A stretch of DNA of 64,000 nucleotides, from the NCBI GenBank assembly GCA_963790965.1, contig CAWBQO010000003.1, forward strand, positions 682,001-746,000, written 5' to 3'. Position numbers and translations under genes: made by a program. Source of the stretch: CAWBQO01 sp963790965. GTDB lineage: Bacteria > Bacteroidota > Rhodothermia > Rhodothermales > DASSAV01. The notes below the pieces were generated by a model. The model made no database searches, was not told where the DNA came from, and saw nothing but the letters and a program-made list of their open reading frames with translations. Of the stretch, positions 1 through 9,084 are shown in pieces (the first letter of the stretch is position 1; the number at the start of each line of letters is the position of its first letter).

Positions 1-1
1 T

Positions 2-1138
2 GCCGTGACGCCGTTCAACTTCTCGTCCATCCAGGGCAATCTTCCGACGGCACCGGCAATGCTGGGCAATGCGGTCCTGTGGAAGCCCGCGTCGACCTCC
101 TTCCTTTCAGCCTATTACACGTACAAATTACTCGAAGCCGCCGGTTTGCCGCCGGGCGTCATCAACATGGTTCCCGGCCGCGGACGCGAGATTGGCGACC
201 CCGTGTTTGCTTCGCCGCATCTCGCCGGGCTTCACTTTACGGGTTCGACGAACACGTTTCAGACGATGTGGCGGAGCATTTCCGACAACATCGGCTCCTA
301 TCGGACCTATCCGCGGATCGTCGGTGAGACGGGCGGAAAGGACTTCATCATTGCACACCCGTCGGCGGATGCGGCGGCTGTGGCTACGGCTATCGTGAGA
401 GGCGGGTTCGAGTATCAGGGGCAGAAATGTTCGGCCGCGTCCCGCGCCTACATTCCGCAGTCGCTCTGGGGCGAAGTCAAGGATCGCGTCGTGGCGCAGC
501 TCGACGAATTCCGGATGGGTCCGGTTGAGGATTTCGGCAACTTCATGAACGCCGTCATCGACCGTCCCGCCTACGAGAGCATTACCGGCTACATCAAGGA
601 GGCCAAGGAGACAGACGGGATCGAAGTGCTCTATGGCGGCAACTTCTCGGACGAGGTTGGCTACTTCATCGAGCCGACAGTTCTCGTCGTCAGCGAGCCG
701 AAGTATCGCACGATGTGCGAAGAGATCTTCGGCCCCGTCGTGTCGCTTTATGTCTACCCGGACGACAAGTACGCAGAAACCCTCGCCCTTGTTGACGAGA
801 CTTCGCCTTACGCCCTGACCGGTGCCGTGTTTGCACGCGACCGGCAGGCGGTCCTGCAGGCGTCGGAGAAGCTGGTCAACGCGGCCGGCAACTTCTACAT
901 CAACGACAAGCCCACCGGGGCGGTCGTTGGGCAGCAGCCCTTCGGCGGAGCGCGGGCTTCGGGGACGAACGACAAAGCCGGTTCGTATCTGAACCTCGTT
1001 CGCTGGGTTTCGGCCCGCTCCATTAAAGAGACGTTTGACCCGCCCACGCACTTCGCCTATCCCTTCCTGAAGGAAGATCCCACCGAGGAAGGCGTGTCCA
1101 CTGCGGCCAACGGGAAAAGCGTCCAGAATCGGCCTTGA
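2..1138 (+). CDS. pruA: 1-pyrroline-5-carboxylate dehydrogenase, 5'-truncated by the window edge
   Basis: NAD-dependent aldehyde dehydrogenase that oxidises glutamate semialdehyde (from proline) to glutamate in the cytoplasm. The frame is open through the first codon of the window, and the visible start-like GTG at 5 lies inside a conserved ALDH block (TPFNF..., GNAVLWKP), so the true start is upstream and roughly the first third is missing. Visible landmarks, numbered from the GTG, are the general-base glutamate in GETGGKD (about residue 108) and the catalytic cysteine in GQKCSA (residue 142). A FEEIFGPV-type block and a PFGGARASGTNDKAG C-terminal block typical of the P5CDH subgroup follow. 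The stop overlaps a TTG of the next frame (TTGA), suggesting coupling with the small membrane protein. Confident family call. Confidence 0.93.
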   Translation, partial: AVTPFNFSSIQGNLPTAPAMLGNAVLWKPASTSFLSAYYTYKLLEAAGLPPGVINMVPGRGREIGDPVFASPHLAGLHFTGSTNTFQTMWRSISDNIGSYRTYPRIVGETGGKDFIIAHPSADAAAVATAIVRGGFEYQGQKCSAASRAYIPQSLWGEVKDRVVAQLDEFRMGPVEDFGNFMNAVIDRPAYESITGYIKEAKETDGIEVLYGGNFSDEVGYFIEPTVLVVSEPKYRTMCEEIFGPVVSLYVYPDDKYAETLALVDETSPYALTGAVFARDRQAVLQASEKLVNAAGNFYINDKPTGAVVGQQPFGGARASGTNDKAGSYLNLVRWVSARSIKETFDPPTHFAYPFLKEDPTEEGVSTAANGKSVQNRP

Positions 1139-1674
1139 ACGGACCATCGGCGGACCCCGCCGGCATGAGCGGCGAGGCGCTCGTGCCGGTGGAGCCTTCG
1201 CGTCCGAGTGCGGCGGCCGATGTGTTTGCCGGAGCGGACCATCCGAACGGACGGTCGGCCGCGTTGTACTTCGCGCACTATTTCGCCCCTCCCCTGTCGG
1301 CGCTCTTGACGACACTGATGGTGCTTACGCTGATCGTGGCGCTTCAGAGCTTGCCCATCATCGTGCTGATCGTCGCGGGCGGATTGGCGAGCTTCGCGGG
1401 TGCAGGCGTTTGGACGAGTATTCGGCTCAGGACGAAGACCGTGGAGGTTCAGGTCATTGGTCCGGCGGTGGCGCTTCGCACGGCCGCCGAAGTGTTGGAG
1501 AATGAACCGGTGCGTGCGCTCGTGCTCACGGATCTCCGCGTCAGCGACGGTATGCTCTCGGGGGCGGTGCCGGATTTCCCCTTCCAGCTCTATCGCGGCG
1601 ATTGGCCGGCGTTCGAGGACCTGACCGTGCGACTTACGGAGGCGCGTCAGGCAGCCCGAGCGCTTGGCGTGTAG
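1135..1674 (+). CDS. Small membrane protein of unknown function
   Basis: I do not recognise this family. The TTG at 1135 overlaps the pruA stop and gives 179 aa; an in-frame ATG at 1165 (169 aa) is the other possible start. The protein has a Pro/Ala-rich N-terminus, then a hydrophobic stretch at about residues 50-95 that looks like two membrane-spanning helices (LSALLTTLMVLTLIVALQ, then PIIVLIVAGGLASFAGAGVW). A soluble C-terminal half of about 80 residues follows. It sits between pruA and a GntR regulator, with only 22 bp to the latter's start, so the three are probably co-transcribed. No function can be inferred beyond membrane location. Confidence 0.7.
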   Translation: MNGPSADPAGMSGEALVPVEPSRPSAAADVFAGADHPNGRSAALYFAHYFAPPLSALLTTLMVLTLIVALQSLPIIVLIVAGGLASFAGAGVWTSIRLRTKTVEVQVIGPAVALRTAAEVLENEPVRALVLTDLRVSDGMLSGAVPDFPFQLYRGDWPAFEDLTVRLTEARQAARALGV

Positions 1675-1696
1675 TCTAACGGTGCGGCGCAGCCTT

Positions 1697-2623
1697 ATGA
1701 TTACCATTGACCGCTCATCGAGAAAGCCGGTTTCCGAACAGATACTCGAACAGGTGCGCTTCGAGATTGCGTGCGGAAGAATAAAGGTAGGAGAAACGCT
1801 CCCTTCGACGCGAGCCATGGCGAAGCAGTCCGGCACCTCCTTCCACACGGTGCGAAAGGCTTACGGGCAGCTCGTGGAAGAGGGAATGCTCCACCTGGCC
1901 GCGAGCGGACGCTACACGGTGGCCGGAAGCAGCACGCTTTCCAAGAGCGAACGGATCGAGCGCGGAGCGGCCGCAATGTCCGACTTGTTGCAGACGCTCG
2001 TGAGCATCGGAATGGACGCGACCGAGATTGAATACCTGATGCAGGAGCAGCTGGATCTTTTAAGCGAACGGACCGCTCCGGAGCGAAAGATCGTTCTGGT
2101 CGCGGCCTGCGAGGAGCTTGCCGAGATCGCTGCGATGGAGGCAAGCGCCGCAACCCGTCGATCTTTCGAATGGGCGGGCGAGTCGCAGGCTGCGCGGTAC
2201 CGGGATGCGGACACGGTATTCGCCGCCTTTCCATCGGTTCAGGCGGTGCTCGAAAGCAGCCGTGGCGCGGACGTGATCGGCATCGGGCTGAACATCGGCG
2301 CTCCCGCTCTCGAGCGCGCGGCGCGGCTGCTCCCGCACGAAACACTCGGTCTGGTCACGACGGATCGGGACGCGATTGGTCCACTTACGACCCTGCTGCG
2401 CGAGCAATCCGGGTTCCGGGGGCAGATCGTTGCCACCCCCATCAGTGCGGCCCCGGCGCATCTGGAAACGATCATCGGGCAGGTCGACTGTCTCCTTTAC
2501 ACGCCGCAGTGCCGGCGCAGAGTACGTCCTTATCTGCAACAGAGTCTGCCGCACGCCGCCATTAGCATCACCATTGCGCCGGACAGTCTCACTTCAATTC
2601 TTTCCGTTCTGCCGTCTCGGTGA
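1697..2623 (+). CDS. GntR-family transcriptional regulator (YtrA-like HTH)
   Basis: Predicted DNA-binding repressor. The ATG at 1697 puts the classic GntR winged-helix at the very N-terminus (residues 1-80). It begins with the 'PVSEQILEQVRFEIACGRI' type helix, then GETLPSTRAMAK and FHTVRKAYGQLVEEG, as in YtrA/GntR regulators. An upstream TTG at 1664 in the same frame would add 11 residues that do not fit the family. The remaining 220 residues do not match an aminotransferase, UTRA or FCD domain that I can identify; they are alpha/beta-like and may bind an effector. The gene ends 3 bp before the convergent stop of the 7TM-HD gene. Likely targets are its own operon and perhaps pruA, but this is inference from position only. 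Confidence 0.85.
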   Translation: MITIDRSSRKPVSEQILEQVRFEIACGRIKVGETLPSTRAMAKQSGTSFHTVRKAYGQLVEEGMLHLAASGRYTVAGSSTLSKSERIERGAAAMSDLLQTLVSIGMDATEIEYLMQEQLDLLSERTAPERKIVLVAACEELAEIAAMEASAATRRSFEWAGESQAARYRDADTVFAAFPSVQAVLESSRGADVIGIGLNIGAPALERAARLLPHETLGLVTTDRDAIGPLTTLLREQSGFRGQIVATPISAAPAHLETIIGQVDCLLYTPQCRRRVRPYLQQSLPHAAISITIAPDSLTSILSVLPSR

Positions 2624-2626
2624 GCG

Positions 2627-5188
2627 TTATCCCTGCTGAGGGCGTTCGCCATCGTCAATGGGGCGATCTTTCTCCGTTCGCAGGAACTCGCTCGTTTCGC
2701 GCAGCGCTCGTTTCGATGGGTCGAGGTTGAGGCCGCGGTCATCGCCCTCTGCCGGCGCGTGCTCCGGTACCTCGTCCTTCGCCTCGTCATTTTCGACACG
2801 CGATGTATCTGCCGCGCGCTCTGCGGGCGCGCCGTCACCGGCTTGGGGCTTCTCTGGAGCGGTCTGTTTGGCGGATTCCTTCTCCTGTCCGGGATACTTG
2901 ACCCGCACGTGGTAGATGCCCACAAGCAGCGAAAGGAAGGTTTCCTTGATCACGCTCAAGTCGCGGAAGGTGAGGAGCGTCTGATCGAGTTGCCCGTCCT
3001 CGATACGCGCCTTGAAGATCATGTCGATGAGGGTTTCGAGGCGCTTATGCGTGGGTTCCGAGAGGCTACGACTGGCGGCCTCGACGGAATCGGCGAGCAT
3101 GAGGATGCCGGTTTCCTTGGAATCGGGCTGCGGCCCGGGATAGCGAAACTCGGATTCCTGGACGGGCGCTTCCTCCGGCCCGCGCTGGTCAATGGCTTTT
3201 CGGTAGAAATACTCGATGCGCGTGGTGCCGTGGTGCATCGGAATGAAGCGGAGGACGCGCTGTGGAAGCCGGTACTGACGCCCCATCTCCAGCCCCTCCT
3301 TAACGTGGCTCGCGATGATGAGCGCGCTCATGCGTGGCTTGAGATGGTCGTGCGGGTTGTCGCCCGGACGCTGATTTTCGACGAAATACTCCGGCTTGAG
3401 CATCTTGCCGATGTCGTGGTAGAGCGCCCCGACACGGGTCAGCAGGGCATTTGCGCCGACTGCGTCTGCGGCGGCTTCTGCGAGGTTGGCAACCTGTAGC
3501 GAGTGGTTGAACGTACCAGGGGCGCGGAGACTTACTTCTTTTAGCAGCGGGCGGTTCGTATCCGAAAGTTCGAGCAGCGTCAGGTCCGTCGTCACGTCGA
3601 ACGCTCGCTCGAACACCCAGAGGAGCGGGTAAGCGATGATCAGGAAGAAGGAATTGATCCCGATAAGTGTGAGATCCCGCAAAATGATCGCCGAGGGCGC
3701 GTCGTCCACGAGCCAGGAGGCGGATTGCGTGGCGAGATAGCCGATGAACACGAGGCCCGCGCTGAGGAAAAACTGGCCACGATTTTTAATGTCGCGCACG
3801 CTGAACACGCCGAGCGCACCGGCGAAGATCGTGGCGAAGGCAAACTCGAAGTCGTAGTGGAGCAAGTGCGCGCCCGTGAGCGCCAGCGCAAGGGTGCCGA
3901 AGATGCCCACGCGCGAGTCGAAAACGACTGTCAGCAAAACCGACGCGATGCCGACCGGGACGGCCAGCATTGCCACGCTCGGCAGGCGGATGGCGAGCGC
4001 GTAGAGCGCCACGATCCCGATGAACAAAAGAGCGATCAGAAGCACCTGGCGGTTGTCTTCAAAGATCGCGCGGCGGAGCAGGAAGAGGTATAGAAAGAAG
4101 AGAACGTAGGTCGTGATGGTCAGGAGGAGCTGCCCGGCGGTGACCTTCCACAAGAGCGTGTTACCGCCGCGGTCATCCTGCACCCGCGCAAGCGAGGCGA
4201 GCTTGCGCAGCACGTCCTCCGTGACGCGGTCGCCCTCGCGGACGATCACTTCACCCTGCCGCACGATGCCTTGCGTGGGAGAAATACGGCTCTCCTGCCG
4301 CTGCCACTCCCGCAGCGATTCGCCGCGAAGGAAGGTATAAGAGGGTTCAAACATCGCCCGGAACATGGCACCGGCAAGCGCGGCGCTTTCCGGCTGATCG
4401 GGAAAGCGGTCCGCGAGCGCCTGCTCGGCTTCGCTATGCGCCCGCTCGAGCCCGTAGACCTCGCTGACGTCTATTTGCTCGTCGATGCGCTCGCTTTCAC
4501 TGCGGGAGATGATGAGGTCGGTAAAGACGCTGTCCGTCGGCACATCGAGGACACCGTGGTCCGCCACCTCCCGGCTCACGTCGAAGGCGGCCTGCAGGAG
4601 TGTCGATCCGAGATCACTCGCCAGGGGTGCGGGTTGCCCGTTGGGCTGGACGTTCGTCGAACCAGTGGCCAGCCGGTGCCACTGTTCCGGAGTGAGTTTG
4701 AGCCACGAATTGCGACGGATCTCGTCGTAGCGCATCGAGTCCCGAATGGCCTGAGCATGCTGATCGGCCGCTATTTCCTGCCGGTATTGCGAGAAGGCGG
4801 AGAAGACACGATCCAACTGTCGCGCCAGCGAGTCTCGCCGGGCGGCGATGCTGGCGTCCACATCCGGCTCCGCGCGGAAGAGCGGCGGCACGCGAAAGCG
4901 GATCTGCCGTTTCTCGGCCTCGATGGTTTCGGGGCTTTTGAAGATGGCAAAATCAAACGGTGCCATGAGGTCGCTTTTCCGCCAGACCTCGCCCGGTTGA
5001 ACGAAGTAGTCGTACCGTTCGGCCCGCGGGAAGGCTGCCAGCGTGATGACGACGAGCACCAGAAAGATCGCCCCCTTGACGAGCATGTTGTTCCTGAAGG
5101 CGTGCGCATCCACATTGCGCCCGCGCTCCAGGTTCTGCCCGACGGGCCTCACCTGTTTCTTGGACTTGAATCGATCGAAAAACGCCAT
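2627..5188 (-). CDS. 7TM-HD family cyclic-dinucleotide phosphodiesterase (PgpH-like)
   Basis: Membrane-bound HD-domain hydrolase of the 7TMR-HDED/7TM-HD family, whose characterised member PgpH degrades c-di-AMP. The 853 residues comprise a cytoplasmic N-terminus, one membrane helix near residues 35-55, a large external domain (about 60-320), a cluster of hydrophobic helices (about 345-530) and a cytoplasmic HD domain. The HD motif YHDIGK lies near residue 591, with a following HPMHH-like segment (FIPMHHGTTRIEYFY). An acidic, low-complexity tail of about 100 residues ends the protein. The start is the ATG at 5188. It is last in a minus-strand run after the SSS symporter (127 bp gap). c-di-AMP controls osmolyte and ion transport in many bacteria, which would fit the neighbouring sodium symporter, but the ligand is not determined by sequence. 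Confidence 0.88.
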   Translation of the reverse strand: MAFFDRFKSKKQVRPVGQNLERGRNVDAHAFRNNMLVKGAIFLVLVVITLAAFPRAERYDYFVQPGEVWRKSDLMAPFDFAIFKSPETIEAEKRQIRFRVPPLFRAEPDVDASIAARRDSLARQLDRVFSAFSQYRQEIAADQHAQAIRDSMRYDEIRRNSWLKLTPEQWHRLATGSTNVQPNGQPAPLASDLGSTLLQAAFDVSREVADHGVLDVPTDSVFTDLIISRSESERIDEQIDVSEVYGLERAHSEAEQALADRFPDQPESAALAGAMFRAMFEPSYTFLRGESLREWQRQESRISPTQGIVRQGEVIVREGDRVTEDVLRKLASLARVQDDRGGNTLLWKVTAGQLLLTITTYVLFFLYLFLLRRAIFEDNRQVLLIALLFIGIVALYALAIRLPSVAMLAVPVGIASVLLTVVFDSRVGIFGTLALALTGAHLLHYDFEFAFATIFAGALGVFSVRDIKNRGQFFLSAGLVFIGYLATQSASWLVDDAPSAIILRDLTLIGINSFFLIIAYPLLWVFERAFDVTTDLTLLELSDTNRPLLKEVSLRAPGTFNHSLQVANLAEAAADAVGANALLTRVGALYHDIGKMLKPEYFVENQRPGDNPHDHLKPRMSALIIASHVKEGLEMGRQYRLPQRVLRFIPMHHGTTRIEYFYRKAIDQRGPEEAPVQESEFRYPGPQPDSKETGILMLADSVEAASRSLSEPTHKRLETLIDMIFKARIEDGQLDQTLLTFRDLSVIKETFLSLLVGIYHVRVKYPGQEKESAKQTAPEKPQAGDGAPAERAADTSRVENDEAKDEVPEHAPAEGDDRGLNLDPSKRALRETSEFLRTEKDRPIDDGERPQQG

Positions 5189-5315
5189 CGAATACTCTAA
5201 TACGCGTGGTGATTCTGCATTGACATGCGGGCTGTAGCAGACTTCCCCTGTTGTTTTCGGTCACCCACTCCGTACGCCGACGTTCTCCCCGGCTACTGCC
5301 GCCGGTGGATAAAGT

Positions 5316-6872
5316 TCAACGAGCTGCCGGCGGCACCTCGGCAGAGGGGTGTCGCAGGCCGAGCAGCGAACCGACCGCGAGGGTCACGGCGGAGCCGATG
5401 AACGTGTACCACGGCCATGCGATCGAGCGGAGCTGAAGGGTAGAGATCATGTCTGCGGAAGGCCGGAACATCACCATCCAACCTTCTGCCGGACTGTACC
5501 ACACGCCAAACACGACAAAGACCATCACGACAATCGTCACGATGAAGGCGATTATGGCGTCCAACTGCTTCGTGCGGCGGGTGAGCAGTCCAAGCAAGAA
5601 GGCACCGAGAAGTCCGCCGTAGGTAAAGGAGGCAATCGCAAGGCCGAGTTCAACGACCGGGTTCTCTTCGTTCGTGAACAGGTTGGCAAAGACGATGAAC
5701 ACGAGGCCCCACACGAACGTGAGGATTCTCGACACGCGAAGCGCCTGCGCCTGTCCGAGCCGCTTGCCGCCGAGTCGCTCGTAGAGGTCGAACATCGTCG
5801 AGGATGCCAGCGAGTTCAGCGACGACGACAGGGTGCTCATGGCGGCGGCGATGATGCCCGCGAGGATGAATCCGGAAACGCCCGCCGGCAGACCTTCGAT
5901 GATGAACTTCGGGAAGATCTCGTCGGGGCGCGTGAGTCCGAGCGCCGCCACACTTGCACCGCCGTAATGCGCCCAGAGCAGGAGGCCGACGTATAGAAAC
6001 AGGGCAAACTGAAAAATGACCACAACGCCGCTTCCCACGAGCGCTTTCTGGCTGTCTTTCAGCGAACGGCAAGCGAGTAGCCGCTGGACGATAAGCTGAT
6101 CCGTGCCGTGAGAGGCCATGCTGAAGATCGCTCCGCCGACGACTGCCGTAATCAGCGCGTAGGGCTGCGTGAGGATACCGTTCAGCCCTTCGTCGAGGCC
6201 GACGTTGAACATGGCGGTCTTGCCGGCCGCAACCGCTTCGGGCCACCATCCCTCCGGGGCGCGGTGCAGGAGGACGAAGAGCGCGAGAATGGATCCGCCG
6301 ACGTAAACGAACATCTGCACCACGTCCATCCAGACGACCGCGCGGAGGCCGCCGAAAAGCGTATAAATGATCGTGACGACGCCGATGAACAGGATGATGG
6401 TGAAGTAACTCACGTCCAGGCCCGCCCCCGAAGCGATGACGCGAAGCGGGATGGCCGTCGCGAAGAGCCGAACGCCGTCGGCGAGCAGCCGCGTGATGAG
6501 GAAGGTAACGGAAGCCGTGCCGCGCATCCCGTCTCCGTAGCGCTCGCCGAGAAAGGCATATGCCGTAGAGAGGCTGCCCTGGAAGTACTTCGGGAGAAAG
6601 TACAGGCTGACAATGATGCGTCCTGCAAGGTAGCCGAACGTGAGTTGCAGGAATGTGAGCGTACCGCCATAGGCAATGGCAGGCACGCCGATGACCGTCA
6701 GCGTGCTCGTTTCCGTGGCGACCACGGAGAAACAGACCGCCCACCACGGCAGGTCGCGGCCGCCGAGAAAGTAGTCCGCCGCGGAGCTTTGCTTTCCACC
6801 CGCGCGCAGACCGAGTCCGGTCACCAGCGCGGTGTAAACGATGATGACGGTAAAATCAACCCAGGTGAGCAT
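5316..6872 (-). CDS. Sodium:solute symporter (SSS family)
   Basis: Sodium-coupled transporter of the SSS/SLC5 family (LeuT fold) in the inner membrane. The 518 residues contain about 13 hydrophobic helices. Family landmarks are the N-terminal YFLGGRDLPWWAV segment, the GGLRAVVWMDVVQ motif (about residue 170), GTDQLIVQR, and the sodium-site helix AAMSTLSSSLNSLAS, whose serines normally contribute to the Na2 site. The substrate (sugar, amino acid, carboxylate, iodide) cannot be read from sequence. The start is the ATG at 6872, 58 bp after the ligA stop. The gene lies between ligA and the 7TM-HD phosphodiesterase in one transcriptional direction. Confidence 0.92.
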   Translation of the reverse strand: MLTWVDFTVIIVYTALVTGLGLRAGGKQSSAADYFLGGRDLPWWAVCFSVVATETSTLTVIGVPAIAYGGTLTFLQLTFGYLAGRIIVSLYFLPKYFQGSLSTAYAFLGERYGDGMRGTASVTFLITRLLADGVRLFATAIPLRVIASGAGLDVSYFTIILFIGVVTIIYTLFGGLRAVVWMDVVQMFVYVGGSILALFVLLHRAPEGWWPEAVAAGKTAMFNVGLDEGLNGILTQPYALITAVVGGAIFSMASHGTDQLIVQRLLACRSLKDSQKALVGSGVVVIFQFALFLYVGLLLWAHYGGASVAALGLTRPDEIFPKFIIEGLPAGVSGFILAGIIAAAMSTLSSSLNSLASSTMFDLYERLGGKRLGQAQALRVSRILTFVWGLVFIVFANLFTNEENPVVELGLAIASFTYGGLLGAFLLGLLTRRTKQLDAIIAFIVTIVVMVFVVFGVWYSPAEGWMVMFRPSADMISTLQLRSIAWPWYTFIGSAVTLAVGSLLGLRHPSAEVPPAAR

Positions 6873-6930
6873 GGTATTCGTCTGCGGCGGTCACTTATGA
6901 AGGTAAAAATTGCGCCGGTTAATGGCAGCG

Positions 6931-9048
6931 CTACGACGGGTTCAACATACGAAGCAAACCCTCTTCGTCGAGGATCGGAATGCCGAGCGCGGTGGCTTTC
7001 TCGAGTTTAGATCCGGCTGCCTCTCCGGCGACAACGAAGTCGGTCTTTTTGCTCACGCTGCCGGAAGTGCTGCCGCCTGCCGCTTTTATCAGCGCCTCGG
7101 CGTCGCGCCGCGCGAGCGTCGGCAGCGTGCCGGTAAGCACGAAAATCTTGCCTGCCAAAATGTCAGACCTCTCCCCTTCTTCCACTGCAGGCTCATTGGA
7201 TACAGTTAGGTCTAAGCCCCTATTTTCCAATTCATTAAGCAGCTCTTTATTGTCAATAACGGAATACCAGTCTACGACGCTTTCTGCAATAACGGCACCT
7301 ATTCCGGCCACGGTCGAGATCTCCTCCACCGTCGCGGCACCGAGCGCCCGAATGCTGGCGAAAGCACCGATGAGCAGGCCCGCCGTCGTTCTCCCGACGT
7401 GCCGAATGCCGAGTCCAAAAAGGAGGCGTTCGGGCGGCCGGGTTCGAGACGCATCGATGCCCGCCAGCAAGTTCTGCGCGCGTTTTTCGCCGAAGCCCTC
7501 CAGCGATGACAAGCGCTCCGGCGTGAGCGCGTAGAGATCGTCCAGGTGCCGGATCAACCCGCTTTCAACCAGCAAAACGGCCACCTTCGACCCGAGGCCC
7601 TCGATGTCCATCGCGTCGCGAGAGGCGAAATGCTCCACAAGACGAATGAACTGAGCCGGACAGTCGGCGGAGAGGCAGTAGGTGTCGGCTTCGTCCGGCA
7701 GCCGCACGAGTTCGCTGCCGCACGCGGGGCAGCGTTCCGGCATTGTCCACACCGGCAGATCACCCGTTCGCGCTTCCGGTACCGAGCGAATGACGGCGGG
7801 AATCACGTCCCCCGCTCGTTTGACCACCACGACATCACCGATGCGGATATCGCGGCTGCGGATGTAATCCTCGTTGTGCAGGGTGGCTTGCGAGACCGTC
7901 ACGCCGCCAATCTCGACCGGCTCCAGCACCGCTTCGGGCTTGATCGCCCCGGTGCGACCCACATTTACCGCGATGTCTTTCAGCACGGTCGTCTTTTCGC
8001 GCGCGGGAAACTTGAAAGCAATGGCCCAGCGGGGCGCGTTCGAGACGTTGCCGAGCCGGTCCTGATCTGCGATGCGGTCGATCTTGAGCACGATGCCGTC
8101 GATCTCGTGTTCGGCCTCGTCGCGGTGCTCGGTCCAGTAGGTGCAGAACGCGAGCGCGTCGTCAAACGATGCGAACCGCTTTGCTTCATCGCTGATAGGC
8201 AGCCCGAAGCGGCGAAGCCACAGAAGGAGGTCCCACTGCGCGTCCGGCGTCTCCCCGCTTGTCGGACCCACGGCGTAAGAAAGGAACCGCAGCGGCCTTT
8301 GCGCGGTGACGCGAGAGTCGAGTTGGCGAAGACTTCCTGCGGCCGCGTTGCGGGGGTTTGCGAAAAGGCGCTCGCCGGCGGCAGCGAGGCCGTCGTTGAG
8401 CTTCTCGAAGTCGCGCCGGGCGATAAAGACTTCGCCGCGCACTTCGAGGCGCTCCGGGATCCCCTCCCGTCCCGCATCCGGCGGGTGGAGCCGGAGCGGA
8501 ATGCTTCTGATCGTCTGCACGTTTCGGGTAACATTCTCGCCAACCTGCCCGTCGCCGCGCGTGGCCGCCTGCGCCAGCACGCCGTCGACGTACGTCAGCG
8601 ACGCCGCCAGCCCGTCGATCTTCAGTTCCGCGGTCACGGCGGGGGAAGGTGAAGGATCTTCGTCCGTCGCAAGCGCCCTTCGGCAGCGCTCGTACCAGGC
8701 CGTGAGTTCGCCTTCGCTGAAGGCGTTGGAGAGGCTTAGCATGGGCGCCTCATGCCGCACCTTTTCGAAGCGGGTCAGGGCCTCACCGCCCACTCGCTGC
8801 GTCGGGGAGTCGTCCCGTCTCAGCTCCGGGAAGCGCTCTTCAATGCGGATTAGCGCCTGCATGAGCGCGTCGTAGTCCGCGTCCGTGATGACCGGCGCGT
8901 CCTGGACGTAGTACAGGCGGCTGTGCGCGCGGAGAACTTCGGAAATCGCGTTTGCCTGCTCGGCGGCGTCCTCGCGAGAGCGCGCATCTCTGCCGGCACC
9001 CTTCTGAACGGTCTGCAAGAGGGAGCGGGTCCTTTCAACAAGCTCCAT
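6931..9048 (-). CDS. ligA: NAD-dependent DNA ligase
   Basis: Seals nicks in replication and repair using NAD+. The full-length 705-residue protein has the expected domain order: Ia and adenylation domain with KIDG nucleophile (Lys143), OB fold, four-cysteine zinc finger (CPAC...C...C near residues 430-455), helix-hairpin-helix repeats and a C-terminal BRCT domain. The ATG at 9048 agrees with family length apart from an extended N-terminus of about 25 residues before QANAISEVLRAH. Codons linking the HhH and BRCT domains (about 7180-7275) are conspicuously AT-rich compared with the rest of the gene. It begins 36 bp after the rodZ-like stop. Confidence 0.97.
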   Translation of the reverse strand: MELVERTRSLLQTVQKGAGRDARSREDAAEQANAISEVLRAHSRLYYVQDAPVITDADYDALMQALIRIEERFPELRRDDSPTQRVGGEALTRFEKVRHEAPMLSLSNAFSEGELTAWYERCRRALATDEDPSPSPAVTAELKIDGLAASLTYVDGVLAQAATRGDGQVGENVTRNVQTIRSIPLRLHPPDAGREGIPERLEVRGEVFIARRDFEKLNDGLAAAGERLFANPRNAAAGSLRQLDSRVTAQRPLRFLSYAVGPTSGETPDAQWDLLLWLRRFGLPISDEAKRFASFDDALAFCTYWTEHRDEAEHEIDGIVLKIDRIADQDRLGNVSNAPRWAIAFKFPAREKTTVLKDIAVNVGRTGAIKPEAVLEPVEIGGVTVSQATLHNEDYIRSRDIRIGDVVVVKRAGDVIPAVIRSVPEARTGDLPVWTMPERCPACGSELVRLPDEADTYCLSADCPAQFIRLVEHFASRDAMDIEGLGSKVAVLLVESGLIRHLDDLYALTPERLSSLEGFGEKRAQNLLAGIDASRTRPPERLLFGLGIRHVGRTTAGLLIGAFASIRALGAATVEEISTVAGIGAVIAESVVDWYSVIDNKELLNELENRGLDLTVSNEPAVEEGERSDILAGKIFVLTGTLPTLARRDAEALIKAAGGSTSGSVSKKTDFVVAGEAAGSKLEKATALGIPILDEEGLLRMLNPS

Positions 9049-9084
9049 GGGAGTCGACCTGCGGGAAGGCAGGTTCAGTGTAGA

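Noticed and set aside
128..1315. 395-codon open frame antisense to pruA
   Set aside because: High-GC shadow; Arg/Pro-rich composition without domain, fully opposed to a conserved ALDH.
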